Source of the DNA: Akkermansia muciniphila
Lineage (GTDB): Bacteria; Verrucomicrobiota; Verrucomicrobiia; Verrucomicrobiales; V1-33
Assembly: GCA_945861415.1 (NCBI GenBank)
Contig: CAMAUV010000013.1
Span: 1 to 64,000, forward strand
Length of the DNA: 64,000 bases
Reading direction: 5' to 3'
Shown here: positions 29,587-38,689 of the stretch, piece after piece
How positions within the stretch are numbered: position 1 is the first letter of the stretch
How the letters are laid out: every line of letters begins with the position of its first letter
Notes under the pieces: generated by a model
The model's database searches: none
Told to the model about the DNA's origin: nothing
What the model saw: only the letters and a program-made list of their open reading frames with translations
Made by a program: the position numbers and the translations under genes

Positions 29587-29755
29587 GGGAAGATCACGGC
29601 AGAAGGGAGAAAGCTGCCCTGCTTCCTTCAATCCCGCAGAGTTCCAGCCCGCAAGCGGCAATCCTCCTCTGCCCCGCCTCCTGTAGTATTTGCGTCCGGT
29701 TCTGGACGGGGCGGCAGAAGTGAGTTACCCTCATCCCATCCTACACGCCGCCCGC

Positions 29756-31318
29756 ATGGACGCCAAACCTACAGATGATGCCGATTTGCTGCGAGAGTTC
29801 GCCGCAAGCCACAGCCAGCTTGCGTTTCGCACGGTGGTCGAGCGTTATCAGGATATGGTATTCGGCACAGCCCGCCGGAGACTTGGGGATGATCAGTCTG
29901 CCTTTGATGTGGCGCAGAATGTGTTCACCGCACTCGCCAAAAAAGCGCCGTGGCTCAGCGCGCGCAGCAGTGTGGGTGGCTGGCTGTATAAATCCACGCT
30001 CATGGAGGCAGCGCGCCGTCAGCGCGATGACCTCCGCCGTTATAAACGTGAACGCCGCTACGCTGAAGAAATGAATATCCGTGGAACCAACGATGATGTG
30101 GAGGACGAGCCTCAGCTGAAAACGCTGACGCCAGTCCTCGACGATGCCCTCAACCGGCTCTCCGAATCAGACCGCGAAGCGATTCTGCTGCGGTTTTTCC
30201 GCGGCCTCAGCCTGCGGGATACCGGGGTCGCTCTCGGCACGACCGAAGAAGCCGCCCGCAAGCGGGTGAGCCGTGCGCTGGATAGGCTCAACTCCATCTT
30301 TAAGCGAAAGGGCGTCGTCATGCCCACCGCACTGCTGATGACCGCGGCCCTGCCGAAAATGGCCGCCCAAGCGGCGGCACCTGCAGGATTCGCGGCCAAA
30401 GTCACCGCCGCTGCCGCGGCTTCGACCTCGACGGGTCTTTTGGGAGTTGGCTTTCTCAAACTCGCCGCACTTTCCAAAATGCAAATCGCCGCGACTTGCC
30501 TCGTAGGCACCACGGCCCCTATGGTTTATCAGGCCACCAAAATCGTCTCCCTGCAAAACGAACGCGCAGCGCTTGAATCGAAAGTCGATGGACTCGGCAA
30601 GGTTAATCAGAAAAGCATTGTCGTCTCCTCCCGCGCCATGCCACCGGACACCCTTGCCGCCGCCGGAAGGACTTCGGCAGATCCTCAAAAAAGTAGCGGA
30701 GCGGCCAGAACCGACTGGAGTAAATGGAAAGCTTTGCGTGAACTTGAGAGTAAGTATCAGAAAGAAGCCCGTCTCACCGCTGTTGCCAACAGGCTGAAAC
30801 TTTCCGATGAACAGCGAGGCATCGTTGGAGCCGCCTTCGACAAAACCAGCGCTGAACGCAAAGCTTTGTGGGATGGCGGAACACCGCCGGATCGTAGCGC
30901 CGGAGACGCCATTCGCAAAGAGCAGGACGATACGATTGCCGGGGTCCTTGATGAAACGCAGCTTCAGCCCTACCGCGAATTCGCTGCCGAAGAGGAACAA
31001 AACCGTCAGGAGATTTATGCGGCCAGATTGCTAAGCGAGATGCAGAACTTCCTGCACCTCAATGCTGACCAAAAAGACAAACTCTGGCGTGTCTTTACTG
31101 AACAAGCCGCGCAGGCGGAGGGCGACCCCTCGCCGTGGGCATGGTCACAAACGATAGATGACGGACGGGATGTCGCGCTGCGCGTGATTCTTGATGAGCG
31201 GCAATACAAGTTTTGGGAGCAGCGTGTGAATGCCCTTAAGGCCTCAATGAACGATTCGATGCGGCGCGACCGCCCTCTTGCGCCTCCTCCCCCTCCCCCT
31301 CCCGCGCTTGGTAAATAA
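29756..31318 (+). CDS. ECF sigma factor with membrane segment and Spy-like C-terminal extension
   Basis: The 520-residue protein begins with sigma-70 region 2 (FAASHSQLAFRTVVERYQDM, then DVAQNVFTALAKKAPWL) and region 4 (LSESDREAILLRFFRGLSLR, then GTTEEAARKRVSRALDRL), so residues 10-185 should bind RNA polymerase. An Ala-rich stretch and one probable membrane segment (about residues 215-265, LAALSKMQIAATCLVGTTAP) follow. After a coiled coil (KIVSLQNERAALESKVDGL) comes a helical domain with two LTxxQ-like motifs: LSDEQRGIVGAAFDKTSAER and LNADQKDKLWRVFTEQ. The end is Pro-rich. This places a Spy/CpxP-like sensor on the same chain as the sigma factor, with no separate anti-sigma factor. No candidate target promoter is visible next to it. 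Confidence 0.9.
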   Translation: MDAKPTDDADLLREFAASHSQLAFRTVVERYQDMVFGTARRRLGDDQSAFDVAQNVFTALAKKAPWLSARSSVGGWLYKSTLMEAARRQRDDLRRYKRERRYAEEMNIRGTNDDVEDEPQLKTLTPVLDDALNRLSESDREAILLRFFRGLSLRDTGVALGTTEEAARKRVSRALDRLNSIFKRKGVVMPTALLMTAALPKMAAQAAAPAGFAAKVTAAAAASTSTGLLGVGFLKLAALSKMQIAATCLVGTTAPMVYQATKIVSLQNERAALESKVDGLGKVNQKSIVVSSRAMPPDTLAAAGRTSADPQKSSGAARTDWSKWKALRELESKYQKEARLTAVANRLKLSDEQRGIVGAAFDKTSAERKALWDGGTPPDRSAGDAIRKEQDDTIAGVLDETQLQPYREFAAEEEQNRQEIYAARLLSEMQNFLHLNADQKDKLWRVFTEQAAQAEGDPSPWAWSQTIDDGRDVALRVILDERQYKFWEQRVNALKASMNDSMRRDRPLAPPPPPPPALGK

Positions 31319-31781
31319 GAATGGAAGTCCACCTACTTCCCGGACCCACCCGCCCCCTAGCACACGCACACAGTAGACCGCAGCGGCACTCTGCTGCCCT
31401 GCAATTCGTGCGCGGGACAAACGAATACCCGGCAGTAAGCGGTTGGCATTCATGACTTCGAAGTAAGTTAGTAGCCAATTTGATTTGATAGCGATCGCGG
31501 ACAAGGCGGTCTGCCTCAGCGGGCGGCAGTCTCCGCGGCAGCAATCGATGCATCCTGAGCACGGTGCATCCTGAGCAGCGAGCGCTATGAGATCGAGCAG
31601 AGCGTCCTCCACTCTACCAATAGATCCGACGCGATCCACATCGGTGTCCAGCATCATCGACTTCGCCATGTCGTCAGAGAGCAACTCCAGACCAAGTCGG
31701 TTCATGGGCGTGGGAGAAGGCATTCGGGACGAGTTGGATTCCTCCGCCAAATGCGAATCCTGAACGACCTGCCCCATTGAC
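31319..31781. other. Gene-free stretch between the sigma factor gene and holA
   Basis: No reliable gene is visible. A minus-strand open frame covers part of it, and its N-terminal part (NRLGLELLSDDMAKSMMLDT, then DRVGSIGRVEDALLDLI) is vaguely like the receiver region of a response regulator, but this is too weak to call. A short direct repeat GCTCAGGATGCA (near 31544-31577) is present twice, about 16 bases apart. The stretch may hold a decayed gene. Confidence 0.3.
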
Positions 31782-32954
31782 GTGAAGGGTGCCCCAGTTC
31801 CAATCTGCCCTGTGCCCTTCAAAAAAGCCGCCAGTTCCAAAACCTCAACTGTATCCTCCCAGGTGTGGGCCTACGTCGGCACAGACGACCTCCGCGTGAA
31901 GGAGGCTGCGCTGGGGAAAGCACGTGAACTCACGCCGCCAGATGCCGGGGACTTCGGCTTGGAGACTATTGAGGGCGGGGCCGACAATTCTGAGCACGCA
32001 GCGCGCATCATCCGGAATACCATTGAGGCAATCCAAACACTGCCCTTTTTCGGCGGAGAAAAAGTAGTCTGGCTCAAGGGGGCGACCTTTCTCGCCGATA
32101 ATCAGACGGGAAGTTCGCAAACCACCCAGGAGGCACTGGAAGGGCTAACTACACTTCTCCAGTCTGGCCTTCCGGGGGATGTAAAATTCATCCTCAGTGC
32201 CGGGGAGGTCGACAAGCGGCGGTCGTTCTTTCTGAACCTGAAGAAGGTGGCTAACCTTGAGGCCTATGACATGATTGATACCAGTAAATCAGGCTGGGAA
32301 GATCAGGTGGCCCAACTGGTGCGGGACCGGGCGGAAGACCACGGGCTGGATTTTGACGATGATGCTCTGGAACTCTTCACCATGCTTGCCGGGGAAGACA
32401 CGAGGCAGATCGATAACGAACTCGAGAAGCTCGATCTGTTTCTGGGCGAAGGTCGCCGTGCCACCAAAGCCGACGTGCAAACGATCGTTTCTCAAACGAA
32501 GGGTGGCGTCGTTTTTGAACTCGGGAGCGCCATTGCCAACCGGCAACTACCCTACGCTCTGGCGCTGGTGGACCAGTTGATTGAGGAGAATGAGGCACCC
32601 ATCGGCATTTTGCTGGCAGCCATAGTGCCGCGGGTTCGCAATCTCTTTGCCGCGAAACAACTCGAAGAAATTCACCGTATCAAAGCGGGCTCCTCCTATT
32701 CCAGCTACCAGGCAGCCCTCGAACGCCTGCCTGAAAAGGAAAAGGCACGCCTGCCAAAAAAAAAGGACGGCAGCGGTCTCAATGTTTATCCGCTTTACCT
32801 CGCCGCGCGGGAGGCCGGCAAGTTCACCACTAAGGAGCTCCGGGTGGCACTTGAAGAGTGCTTGAAAGCTAATAGGCGGCTGGTTACCAGCAGCCTTGAT
32901 CCAGTGATCGTGCTCAACCAGCTTCTTTTCCGCATCCTTCCGGGCAAGAATTGA
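31782..32954 (+). CDS. holA: DNA polymerase III delta subunit (HolA-like)
   Basis: The clamp-loader subunit that opens the sliding clamp. The 390-residue protein has the Pol III delta layout: N-terminal AAA-like domain (SSQVWAYVGTDDLRVKEAAL, FGGEKVVWLKG, LPGDVKFILSAGEVDKRRSF), the middle lid (MLAGEDTRQIDNELEKLDLF, then VFELGSAIANRQLPYALALV) and a C-terminal collar (TTKELRVALEECLKANRRLV). GTG 31782 is used as start; the first 25 residues are non-conserved, so a later start is possible. The lpxI gene follows after 12 bases and is probably in the same transcript. Confidence 0.9.
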   Translation: MKGAPVPICPVPFKKAASSKTSTVSSQVWAYVGTDDLRVKEAALGKARELTPPDAGDFGLETIEGGADNSEHAARIIRNTIEAIQTLPFFGGEKVVWLKGATFLADNQTGSSQTTQEALEGLTTLLQSGLPGDVKFILSAGEVDKRRSFFLNLKKVANLEAYDMIDTSKSGWEDQVAQLVRDRAEDHGLDFDDDALELFTMLAGEDTRQIDNELEKLDLFLGEGRRATKADVQTIVSQTKGGVVFELGSAIANRQLPYALALVDQLIEENEAPIGILLAAIVPRVRNLFAAKQLEEIHRIKAGSSYSSYQAALERLPEKEKARLPKKKDGSGLNVYPLYLAAREAGKFTTKELRVALEECLKANRRLVTSSLDPVIVLNQLLFRILPGKN

Positions 32955-32966
32955 ACCTTCACCAGC

Positions 32967-33785
32967 ATGACCGCCCCGCCCGAAATCCTTGGACTCATCG
33001 CCGGCAACGGAGCTTATCCAATAGCCATGGCCGCAGCGGCGCGGCGTGCCGGAGTGAAGAGGCTGGCGGCGGCGGCGTTTGAAAACGAAAGCCGCCCGGA
33101 ACTGGCGGAGACGGTGGATGAAATCGAATGGATGCGCGTGGGACAGTTGGGCAAGATGATCAGATTCTTCCTCCGCCACGGCGTTCAGCAGGCCGTGATG
33201 GTCGGACAAATTGCGCCGAGGAATTTGTTCGATCTGCGGCCTGATATGCGCACCCTTTTCATGCTCGCTAAGTTGAAGGAGCGGAATGCAGAGACTCTTT
33301 TTGGTGGTATAGCGCGTGAGATGGAAAAAGACGGCATCACTGTTCTGCCGGCCACAACTTTCATGGAATCCGATTTAGCCCAGCTAGGCCACATCGCGGG
33401 GCCGGTGCGCAAGGCAAAGGAACTGGCAGACATCGAGTTCGGCTACCGGATCGCCCGTGAAACCAGCCGCCTTGATATCGGCCAGACCGTTGTCGTGCGC
33501 CGTGGCACCGTGCTGGCAGTCGAGGCGTTCGAAGGCACCGACGAGTGCGTCAAGCGTGGCGGCTCATTGGGCAAAGGTCAGGCCACAGTGGTGAAAGTCA
33601 GCAAGCCAGACCAAGATATGCGCTTTGATGTCCCCGTGGTAGGTCCGCAAACTATCGAGACCGCAGCCGCAGCCGGAGTGAAGCTCATCGGGGTGGAGGC
33701 GGGGAAAACTCTGCTGCTGGAAAAAGCGGAGGTGTTCCGCCTTTGTCAGGAACGCGGGGTGACGCTTGCAGGAATCGGTGCCTGA
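32967..33785 (+). CDS. lpxI: UDP-2,3-diacylglucosamine pyrophosphatase LpxI
   Basis: Hydrolyses UDP-2,3-diacylglucosamine to lipid X, the fourth step of lipid A synthesis; this is the LpxI version found where LpxH is absent. The 272 residues show the DUF1009 pattern: ILGLIAGNGAYPIAMAAAAR, VGQLGKMIRFFLRHGVQQAV, VGQIAPRNLFDLRPDMR, and in the C-terminal half GGSLGKGQATVVKVSKPDQD, RFDVPVVGPQTIETA and LIGVEAGKTLLLEKAEV. It lies directly behind holA. LpxB, the next enzyme but one, is encoded at 46709-47824, which agrees with a Gram-negative outer membrane containing lipid A. Confidence 0.95.
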   Translation: MTAPPEILGLIAGNGAYPIAMAAAARRAGVKRLAAAAFENESRPELAETVDEIEWMRVGQLGKMIRFFLRHGVQQAVMVGQIAPRNLFDLRPDMRTLFMLAKLKERNAETLFGGIAREMEKDGITVLPATTFMESDLAQLGHIAGPVRKAKELADIEFGYRIARETSRLDIGQTVVVRRGTVLAVEAFEGTDECVKRGGSLGKGQATVVKVSKPDQDMRFDVPVVGPQTIETAAAAGVKLIGVEAGKTLLLEKAEVFRLCQERGVTLAGIGA

Positions 33786-33885
33786 AATGCCTTTCAGCCC
33801 GGCACGCTCCGGGTCTTTCCATGAAATTGAGTGGCCGGGCAATCTTGTGCTGGAATCCGCGGCAAGCGGAGTTTAGACAAGCCCC

Positions 33886-35253
33886 ATGTCATGGCTTTCC
33901 GCCCTTCAATCCCTCCTGCCCGATTCCGTCTCCGTTTCCACTGACGACCTTGAAAAGTGCGCTGGCGATAAATGGTTCGCTACCCGCCAGCCGGACGCTG
34001 TTGTGTATGCGCAGAGCGCGGCAGAGGTAAGCGCTGTGATGAAGTTCTCCGCCGAGCACAAGGTGCCGGTCACCGTGCGCGGGGGGGGGTGTGGCTACGT
34101 GGGAGGGTGCGTGCCTGTGCAGGGCGGCATCGTCTTGGCCATGGAGAAAATGAATTCAATCGTCGAGGTGAATCCAGCAGATGGGGTGGCTGTGGTGCAA
34201 CCCGGGGTGATCACCGGCGACCTGCAGGATGCGGTGCGCAAGTTGGGATGGTATTACCCGCCGGACCCGGCGAGTGTCCGGGAGTGCAGCATCGGCGGCA
34301 ATGTGGCGACCAATGCCGGCGGACCGCGCTGTCTGAAGTACGGGGTGACTCGTCACTACGTGCTGGGCATGGAAGTGGTTCTGCCGAACGGCGACATCGT
34401 GCGCGCCGGCAGCCGCTGTCACAAAAATCGCCAGGGCTTTGATCTCACCTCACTCTTTGTCGGCAGCGAAGGCATGCTCGGCATCGTCACGGAAATCATT
34501 CTGCGGCTCATCCCGCATCCTCCGTCCCGCGCCTTGCTGGGAGCCACGTTGCGGTCCTTCGCCGAAGCCGCCGCGGTGGTGCAGAAAGTGCTGAGCAAGG
34601 GCCATCTTCCATCAGCACTGGAGATTACCGATTCCTTCACTCTCAAAGCCGCCCGCAATTATCTTGGTGAAGACAAACTCCCCCCGGGTGACGCGCATGT
34701 GCTCATTGAGATCGACGGCCAACCGGCTGCCGTGGGCATGGAACTGAAGGACCTGACCACCCTGCTGCGGCAGAGCGGTGCCATCAGTGTGAAAAGTGCG
34801 ACCATTGAGCAGGAGATTGAGGCCTTCTGGACGCTGCGCCGGGAATTCAGCTACAGCCTGAGGGCCACCGGCCTCACGAAACTGAATGAAGATGTGGTCG
34901 TCCCACGCAGTAAACTGGTAGAACTCGTTACTTTCGCCGCCGGGCTGCAGCAGAGTAGCGGATTCACTGTGGCCTGTTTCGGACACGCCGGAGACGGCAA
35001 CATCCACGTGAACATCATGGTGCCCGACATGAACGATAGCGCCCAGAGGGAACGTGCGGAAAAAGCGCTGGATGAACTCTTCCGCCATGTGCTGAGCCTC
35101 GGCGGGGTCATCAGCGGGGAACATGGAATAGGCATCGCCAAGAAGCGCTGGTTTCCCGCGGCCGTGGACGAAGCCGGTCGCAATCTCCACCTCGCAATCA
35201 AGCGCGCCCTTGATCCCGGCGGGCTGTTGAACCCGGGCAAGTTCCTCGACTAA
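33886..35253 (+). CDS. FAD-linked oxidase, GlcD-type (glycolate/lactate dehydrogenase family)
   Basis: A 455-residue flavoprotein of the VAO/PCMH family. The FAD-binding part has VPVTVRGGGCGYVGGCVPVQ (family usual R-G-A-G-T-G), IVLAMEKMNSIVEV, CSIGGNVATNAGGPRCLKYG and GSEGMLGIVTEIILRL. The C-terminal FAD-oxidase part has FGHAGDGNIHVNIMVPD and GGVISGEHGIGIAKK. GlcD family proteins oxidise glycolate or D-lactate using partners GlcE and GlcF, which are not nearby, so the electron acceptor and the exact substrate are unknown. It could be a D-lactate or other 2-hydroxyacid dehydrogenase. It is the only gene between lpxI and tlyA on this strand. Confidence 0.9.
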   Translation: MSWLSALQSLLPDSVSVSTDDLEKCAGDKWFATRQPDAVVYAQSAAEVSAVMKFSAEHKVPVTVRGGGCGYVGGCVPVQGGIVLAMEKMNSIVEVNPADGVAVVQPGVITGDLQDAVRKLGWYYPPDPASVRECSIGGNVATNAGGPRCLKYGVTRHYVLGMEVVLPNGDIVRAGSRCHKNRQGFDLTSLFVGSEGMLGIVTEIILRLIPHPPSRALLGATLRSFAEAAAVVQKVLSKGHLPSALEITDSFTLKAARNYLGEDKLPPGDAHVLIEIDGQPAAVGMELKDLTTLLRQSGAISVKSATIEQEIEAFWTLRREFSYSLRATGLTKLNEDVVVPRSKLVELVTFAAGLQQSSGFTVACFGHAGDGNIHVNIMVPDMNDSAQRERAEKALDELFRHVLSLGGVISGEHGIGIAKKRWFPAAVDEAGRNLHLAIKRALDPGGLLNPGKFLD

Positions 35254-35489
35254 TCAGCGGCATAACCGCGCGCCGGCTTGTCGTCCAGCCATGCGCGGCG
35301 GGAGAAATGACCATCAGTGCCTTAGCGGGTAAGAATGTCGAGGCGTTCGTATTCCCGGTCCATGAACCACATGCCCAGATACCATGGCTTCATGTGGGTG
35401 ACGTTGTCCATACTCCAGTCTCGCGCGGCCATGTGGGCCCGCAAGAGTTTGAGTGTGCCGGGCGAGGTATGGGGTAGTCGATTATAGAA
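35250..35489 (-). pseudogene. Minus-strand gene remnant with an in-frame TAA
   Basis: From 35489 down, the frame reads FYNRLPHTSPGTLKLLRAHM, then AARDWSMDNVTHMKPWYLG and MWFMDREYERLDILTR, a TAA (35324-35322), and GTDGHFSRRAWLDDKPARGY to TAG at 35252-35250. It is coding-like in both parts, which suggests one C-terminal fragment of about 80 residues with a nonsense mutation. The family is not recognised. It lies in the gap after the GlcD-type gene, and its stop overlaps that gene's stop. Confidence 0.45.
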
Positions 35490-35616
35490 TTAAGGGGGCG
35501 TTCCTGTGGGCATTCTAATATAACGCACTTCCCGCCATCAGAAAGCAGCAATCGGCAGCGGGCCTAGTTTCCGCTCGCAGAATGCGCGCTGACCTTCAAG
35601 GAGCAGCCACACTCTC

Positions 35617-36351
35617 ATGAAACAACGACTGGATGCCTCACTGCACACCCGCGGACTCTGCGACTCCCGCGAGCAGGCGAAGCGGTTGGTCATTGCGGGC
35701 GAAGTAATCATCAATGGCCGGCCAGCGACCAAGCCCGGGCAAAATGTGACGGAGGATGATGTGCTGGAGATCAAAGAGAAACCGCGCTACGTAAGCCGGG
35801 GCGGATTCAAAATGGAAGGAGCCCTGACCCATTTTGGAATCGATGTTACCGCACGGGTTTGCTTGGACGTAGGGGCAAGCACCGGGGGCTTTACCGACTG
35901 CCTGCTGCAACACGGAGCTGCAAAGGTCTTTGCTTTCGACGTGGGCACCAACCAACTGGTGTGGAAGCTGCGTAATGATCCGCGGGTAGTCAGCCGTGAG
36001 CAGTTCAACGTGCGCCATCTGGAACCAGGGGATGTGCCAGAAGTGATCGACCTTGCGGTGTTCGATGTGTCATTTATCAGCCTCACCCTCGTGCTGCCAC
36101 CGGTTATGGCAGTGCTGCATCCTGGACACGGATCGGTCATTTGCCTCATCAAGCCGCAGTTCGAACTCAGCCGCGGGGACGTGGGGCCAGGCGGCATCGT
36201 GAGAGATCCGAATCTCCATCAGCGTGCGGTGGAGCGCATCCGGGAATTTGTCAGCACCCAACCCGGATTCCTCTGGCGCGGTGTGATAGAGTCTCCCATA
36301 AGGGGCACTGACGGAAACACTGAGTACCTCGCATGGATCACCCGGTCATAG
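35617..36351 (+). CDS. tlyA: TlyA-family rRNA 2'-O-methyltransferase (S4 and FtsJ-like domains)
   Basis: Methylates 16S and/or 23S rRNA ribose (TlyA/hemolysin A family). The 244-residue protein has an N-terminal S4 domain (MKQRLDASLHTRGLCDSREQ, then VIAGEVIINGRPATKPG) and an RrmJ/FtsJ-type methyltransferase domain starting with YVSRGGFKMEGALTHF. CLDVGASTGGFTDCLLQHGA is the AdoMet motif, followed by VFAFDVGTNQLVWKLRND and FDVSFISLTLVLPPV. CLIKPQFELSRGDVGPGGIV contains the catalytic Lys. The nadK gene starts inside it, 19 bases before the stop, a sign of translational coupling. Confidence 0.95.
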   Translation: MKQRLDASLHTRGLCDSREQAKRLVIAGEVIINGRPATKPGQNVTEDDVLEIKEKPRYVSRGGFKMEGALTHFGIDVTARVCLDVGASTGGFTDCLLQHGAAKVFAFDVGTNQLVWKLRNDPRVVSREQFNVRHLEPGDVPEVIDLAVFDVSFISLTLVLPPVMAVLHPGHGSVICLIKPQFELSRGDVGPGGIVRDPNLHQRAVERIREFVSTQPGFLWRGVIESPIRGTDGNTEYLAWITRS

Positions 36352-37199
36352 GCCTCACGGCCAATATCTCCAAGCCCGGCAGCGCTGCTCTCACGCAGCA
36401 GTTGGCGGCTCTTTTCCGTGCCGGCGGCGCCCGCGTGCTCCTAGAGGAAGCCACCGCCAGCCATGCCGGTGAACCCGGCGGCCTACCGCTCATCGCTGTC
36501 GCCACGGAAGCGGGCATCGTCGTGATTTTAGGCGGGGACGGCACGATCCTTCGTGTGGTCCGGCAATTGGGAGGCATGGTCAAACCTCTCGCGGCGCTGA
36601 ATATTGGGCGCCTTGGGTTTCTCACCACCAGCACCACGGAGGAAATCGATGCCTTTGCGTCCGCTATTCTCTCCGGCGCTTATGAAATCTGCCACCGGAC
36701 GACAGTGGAGGCGCGATTCACGACCCACGACGGTACAAGGCATACGCTCACGGCCTTGAACGAAGCCGTGGTCTGCCGCGGCGCCATTTCGCGCATGGTC
36801 AAACTTAGCGTCAGCATCGATGGACGATTTGTGAACACCTACAGCGGCGACGGGCTCATCGTGTCCACGCCCACCGGCAGCACCGCCTACAATCTGAGTG
36901 CCGGTGGTCCCATAGTGACGCCGCAGGCTGGAGTTTTTTGCATCACTCCGATCTGCCCCCACGCGATTGCCAGCCAAGGATTAGTGGTCGCTGACAGCGC
37001 CCGTATTGAGTTGACCAGCGCCGGAACCGCCGATGAACTTCTGCTCAATCTTGACGGCGGTTCACCCTTCCCCCTTTGCCGGGAAACCCCCGTCATCCTT
37101 ACTCGTGCCCCGTGGACCGTGCCCCTTGTGCAACTGCCGGGCACTTCCTTCTACGGCATCCTCCGACAGAAGCTCCAGTGGAGCGGGAGCAGCGTGTAG
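36333..37199 (+). CDS. nadK: NAD kinase
   Basis: Phosphorylates NAD to NADP. The 288 residues hold the ATP/NAD-kinase core with GGDGT (residues 67-71, in IVVILGGDGTILRVV), NIGRLGFLTT, LTALNEAVVCRG (the NE/D motif) and IVSTPTGSTAYNLSAGGPI, followed by ITPICPHAIASQGLVV. All catalytic elements are intact. It overlaps tlyA by 19 bases, as in many bacteria where tlyA and nadK form an operon; recN, which often follows, is absent here. The end is two bases from the convergent alpha/beta-hydrolase gene. Confidence 0.97.
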   Translation: MDHPVIGLTANISKPGSAALTQQLAALFRAGGARVLLEEATASHAGEPGGLPLIAVATEAGIVVILGGDGTILRVVRQLGGMVKPLAALNIGRLGFLTTSTTEEIDAFASAILSGAYEICHRTTVEARFTTHDGTRHTLTALNEAVVCRGAISRMVKLSVSIDGRFVNTYSGDGLIVSTPTGSTAYNLSAGGPIVTPQAGVFCITPICPHAIASQGLVVADSARIELTSAGTADELLLNLDGGSPFPLCRETPVILTRAPWTVPLVQLPGTSFYGILRQKLQWSGSSV

Positions 37200-37201
37200 C
37201 C

Positions 37202-38620
37202 TTACTTTTTCCCGGCTGGGGGCAGGGCATGCAAAATAGCGGCCGCGACTTTCTCCGCCAGCCGTTCCGAGCCGGCGGGTGTGAAGTGGACGTCCTTTGG
37301 TTTCTGGAGTTCCGGCTTTTCCAGCACCCATGAACGCAACGGAGTGACGGGAATACCCGCTGCGGCCATGACGCGGGCAGCTGCGGAATTGTAGTCCTTT
37401 TCATCCCCTGGAATACGGCCCCGGGCACCGGAGGGCACCGGTGTCGTTTCGGCCCAGAGAAGCGTTGCCCCGGTGCCTTTGAGCCTCACAACTAGAGTGC
37501 TCAGGTTCTTTTCGTAGTCCGCCAGGGGGATCTGGCGGCGGGCACCGGGAGTGGTCAGTTCTACAAGGGCCTGGGAATCGCCAGTCACGTGCTTCAAATC
37601 GTGAAGACCCCAGTTGAAGTGGATAACAGCCCACTGGCGTCCGGCGAGCCAGTCGTCGAGGAATTCCAAACCGTTCCTCGTGGGCCCTCCGTTAACCGGG
37701 ACGCGCCAGACATTGGCCTTTCCCTGCAGCAGACGGCGAGTCCCGGGAGTGTAGCCAATGGAAATGGAGTCGCCGATGACGAGCACATTCGGCAGCGCCG
37801 GATCTACTGGATCCGGCCGGGCCAGCCCGTCCACTTCATTGCTCTGGGGTTTGAAGTGCGCGGAGACGAAGTCCACGATGGGTTTCGGGTCCACGAGGCT
37901 GTGAGGATGGTGCTTGACACCCGGTTTGCGAATGACTTCGATTTTCCCGCCGAGTTCTTTGTAGCGCTGCTCGACAACGTTGGTGTTCGTGGCCACCGGC
38001 ACGACATCATCGGCCTCGCCTACGACGTGGAGCAGCGGAATGCTGGCTTTCGCGAGGGGGGCGAGGTTGTTCACGGGGTTGAAATGGCTGCCTGCGGCCT
38101 GATTTGCAGTAATGCCGTAGGCCTTTAGTAGCCGCTGCCAGTCGGTAGGGGACTTTTGCGCCGGCCAAATGGAGAAGTCACACACAGGCGCGTCATTATA
38201 GATGGAACTGACTTTTTCCGGATTCCTAGAGGCCCAGTTGAACGCAAACAACCCGCCCCGGCTGAACCCTTCCAGCACCGGCTTGAGCGCAAGCCCCCGT
38301 CCGGTGGTCATATTGCGGTAGAAGGCGTCCATGGCATCAAGAGCCGGAGGGCTGCCGTAGAGGTTTTGGAGATCGAGATAGGCTACGTGCCACCCCTGAG
38401 CCAGCAGGGCGGCATCCGCCTGTGGCTCGTGGCCAAAGAATTCCATACGCCATATCCATGGGCGCCCTTCGGCGGGGGCTGCCGGGCACACGAGAATGGC
38501 AGCCCGGCCCGCGCTGGCAAAGTCATGGCGTTCTCCGCCCTGCCACTGGCTAAGGCGCTCGGGCGCTGCGGAAGTCCAACACACAAGGGAAAAGAGGAAA
38601 ATGGCTGTAATGTATGGCAT
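37202..38620 (-). CDS. Secreted alpha/beta hydrolase fused to an SGNH/GDSL hydrolase
   Basis: A 472-residue exported protein that joins two hydrolase folds. After the signal peptide (MPYITAIFLFSLVCWTSA) comes an alpha/beta-hydrolase region: LEGFSRGGLFAFNWA (nucleophile Ser in G-x-S-x-G, near residue 123), GEADDVVPV and HHPHSL with the His. From about residue 270 follows an SGNH domain: NVLVIGDSISIGYTPGTRRL (block I, Ser in GDS), NGGPTRNG, HFNWGLHDLKH (block III) and PKDVHFTPAGSERLAEKVA (block V, D-x-x-H). Both catalytic sets look complete. It could remove more than one ester type from the same polysaccharide. Single gene, convergent with nadK. Confidence 0.85.
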   Translation of the reverse strand: MPYITAIFLFSLVCWTSAAPERLSQWQGGERHDFASAGRAAILVCPAAPAEGRPWIWRMEFFGHEPQADAALLAQGWHVAYLDLQNLYGSPPALDAMDAFYRNMTTGRGLALKPVLEGFSRGGLFAFNWASRNPEKVSSIYNDAPVCDFSIWPAQKSPTDWQRLLKAYGITANQAAGSHFNPVNNLAPLAKASIPLLHVVGEADDVVPVATNTNVVEQRYKELGGKIEVIRKPGVKHHPHSLVDPKPIVDFVSAHFKPQSNEVDGLARPDPVDPALPNVLVIGDSISIGYTPGTRRLLQGKANVWRVPVNGGPTRNGLEFLDDWLAGRQWAVIHFNWGLHDLKHVTGDSQALVELTTPGARRQIPLADYEKNLSTLVVRLKGTGATLLWAETTPVPSGARGRIPGDEKDYNSAAARVMAAAGIPVTPLRSWVLEKPELQKPKDVHFTPAGSERLAEKVAAAILHALPPAGKK

Positions 38621-38689
38621 CAATCCTCCTGATCCCCGGCCGGGCCGGACGAAAGGAGAACCATTTCCGCACTCCCGGACGGAAACGGA

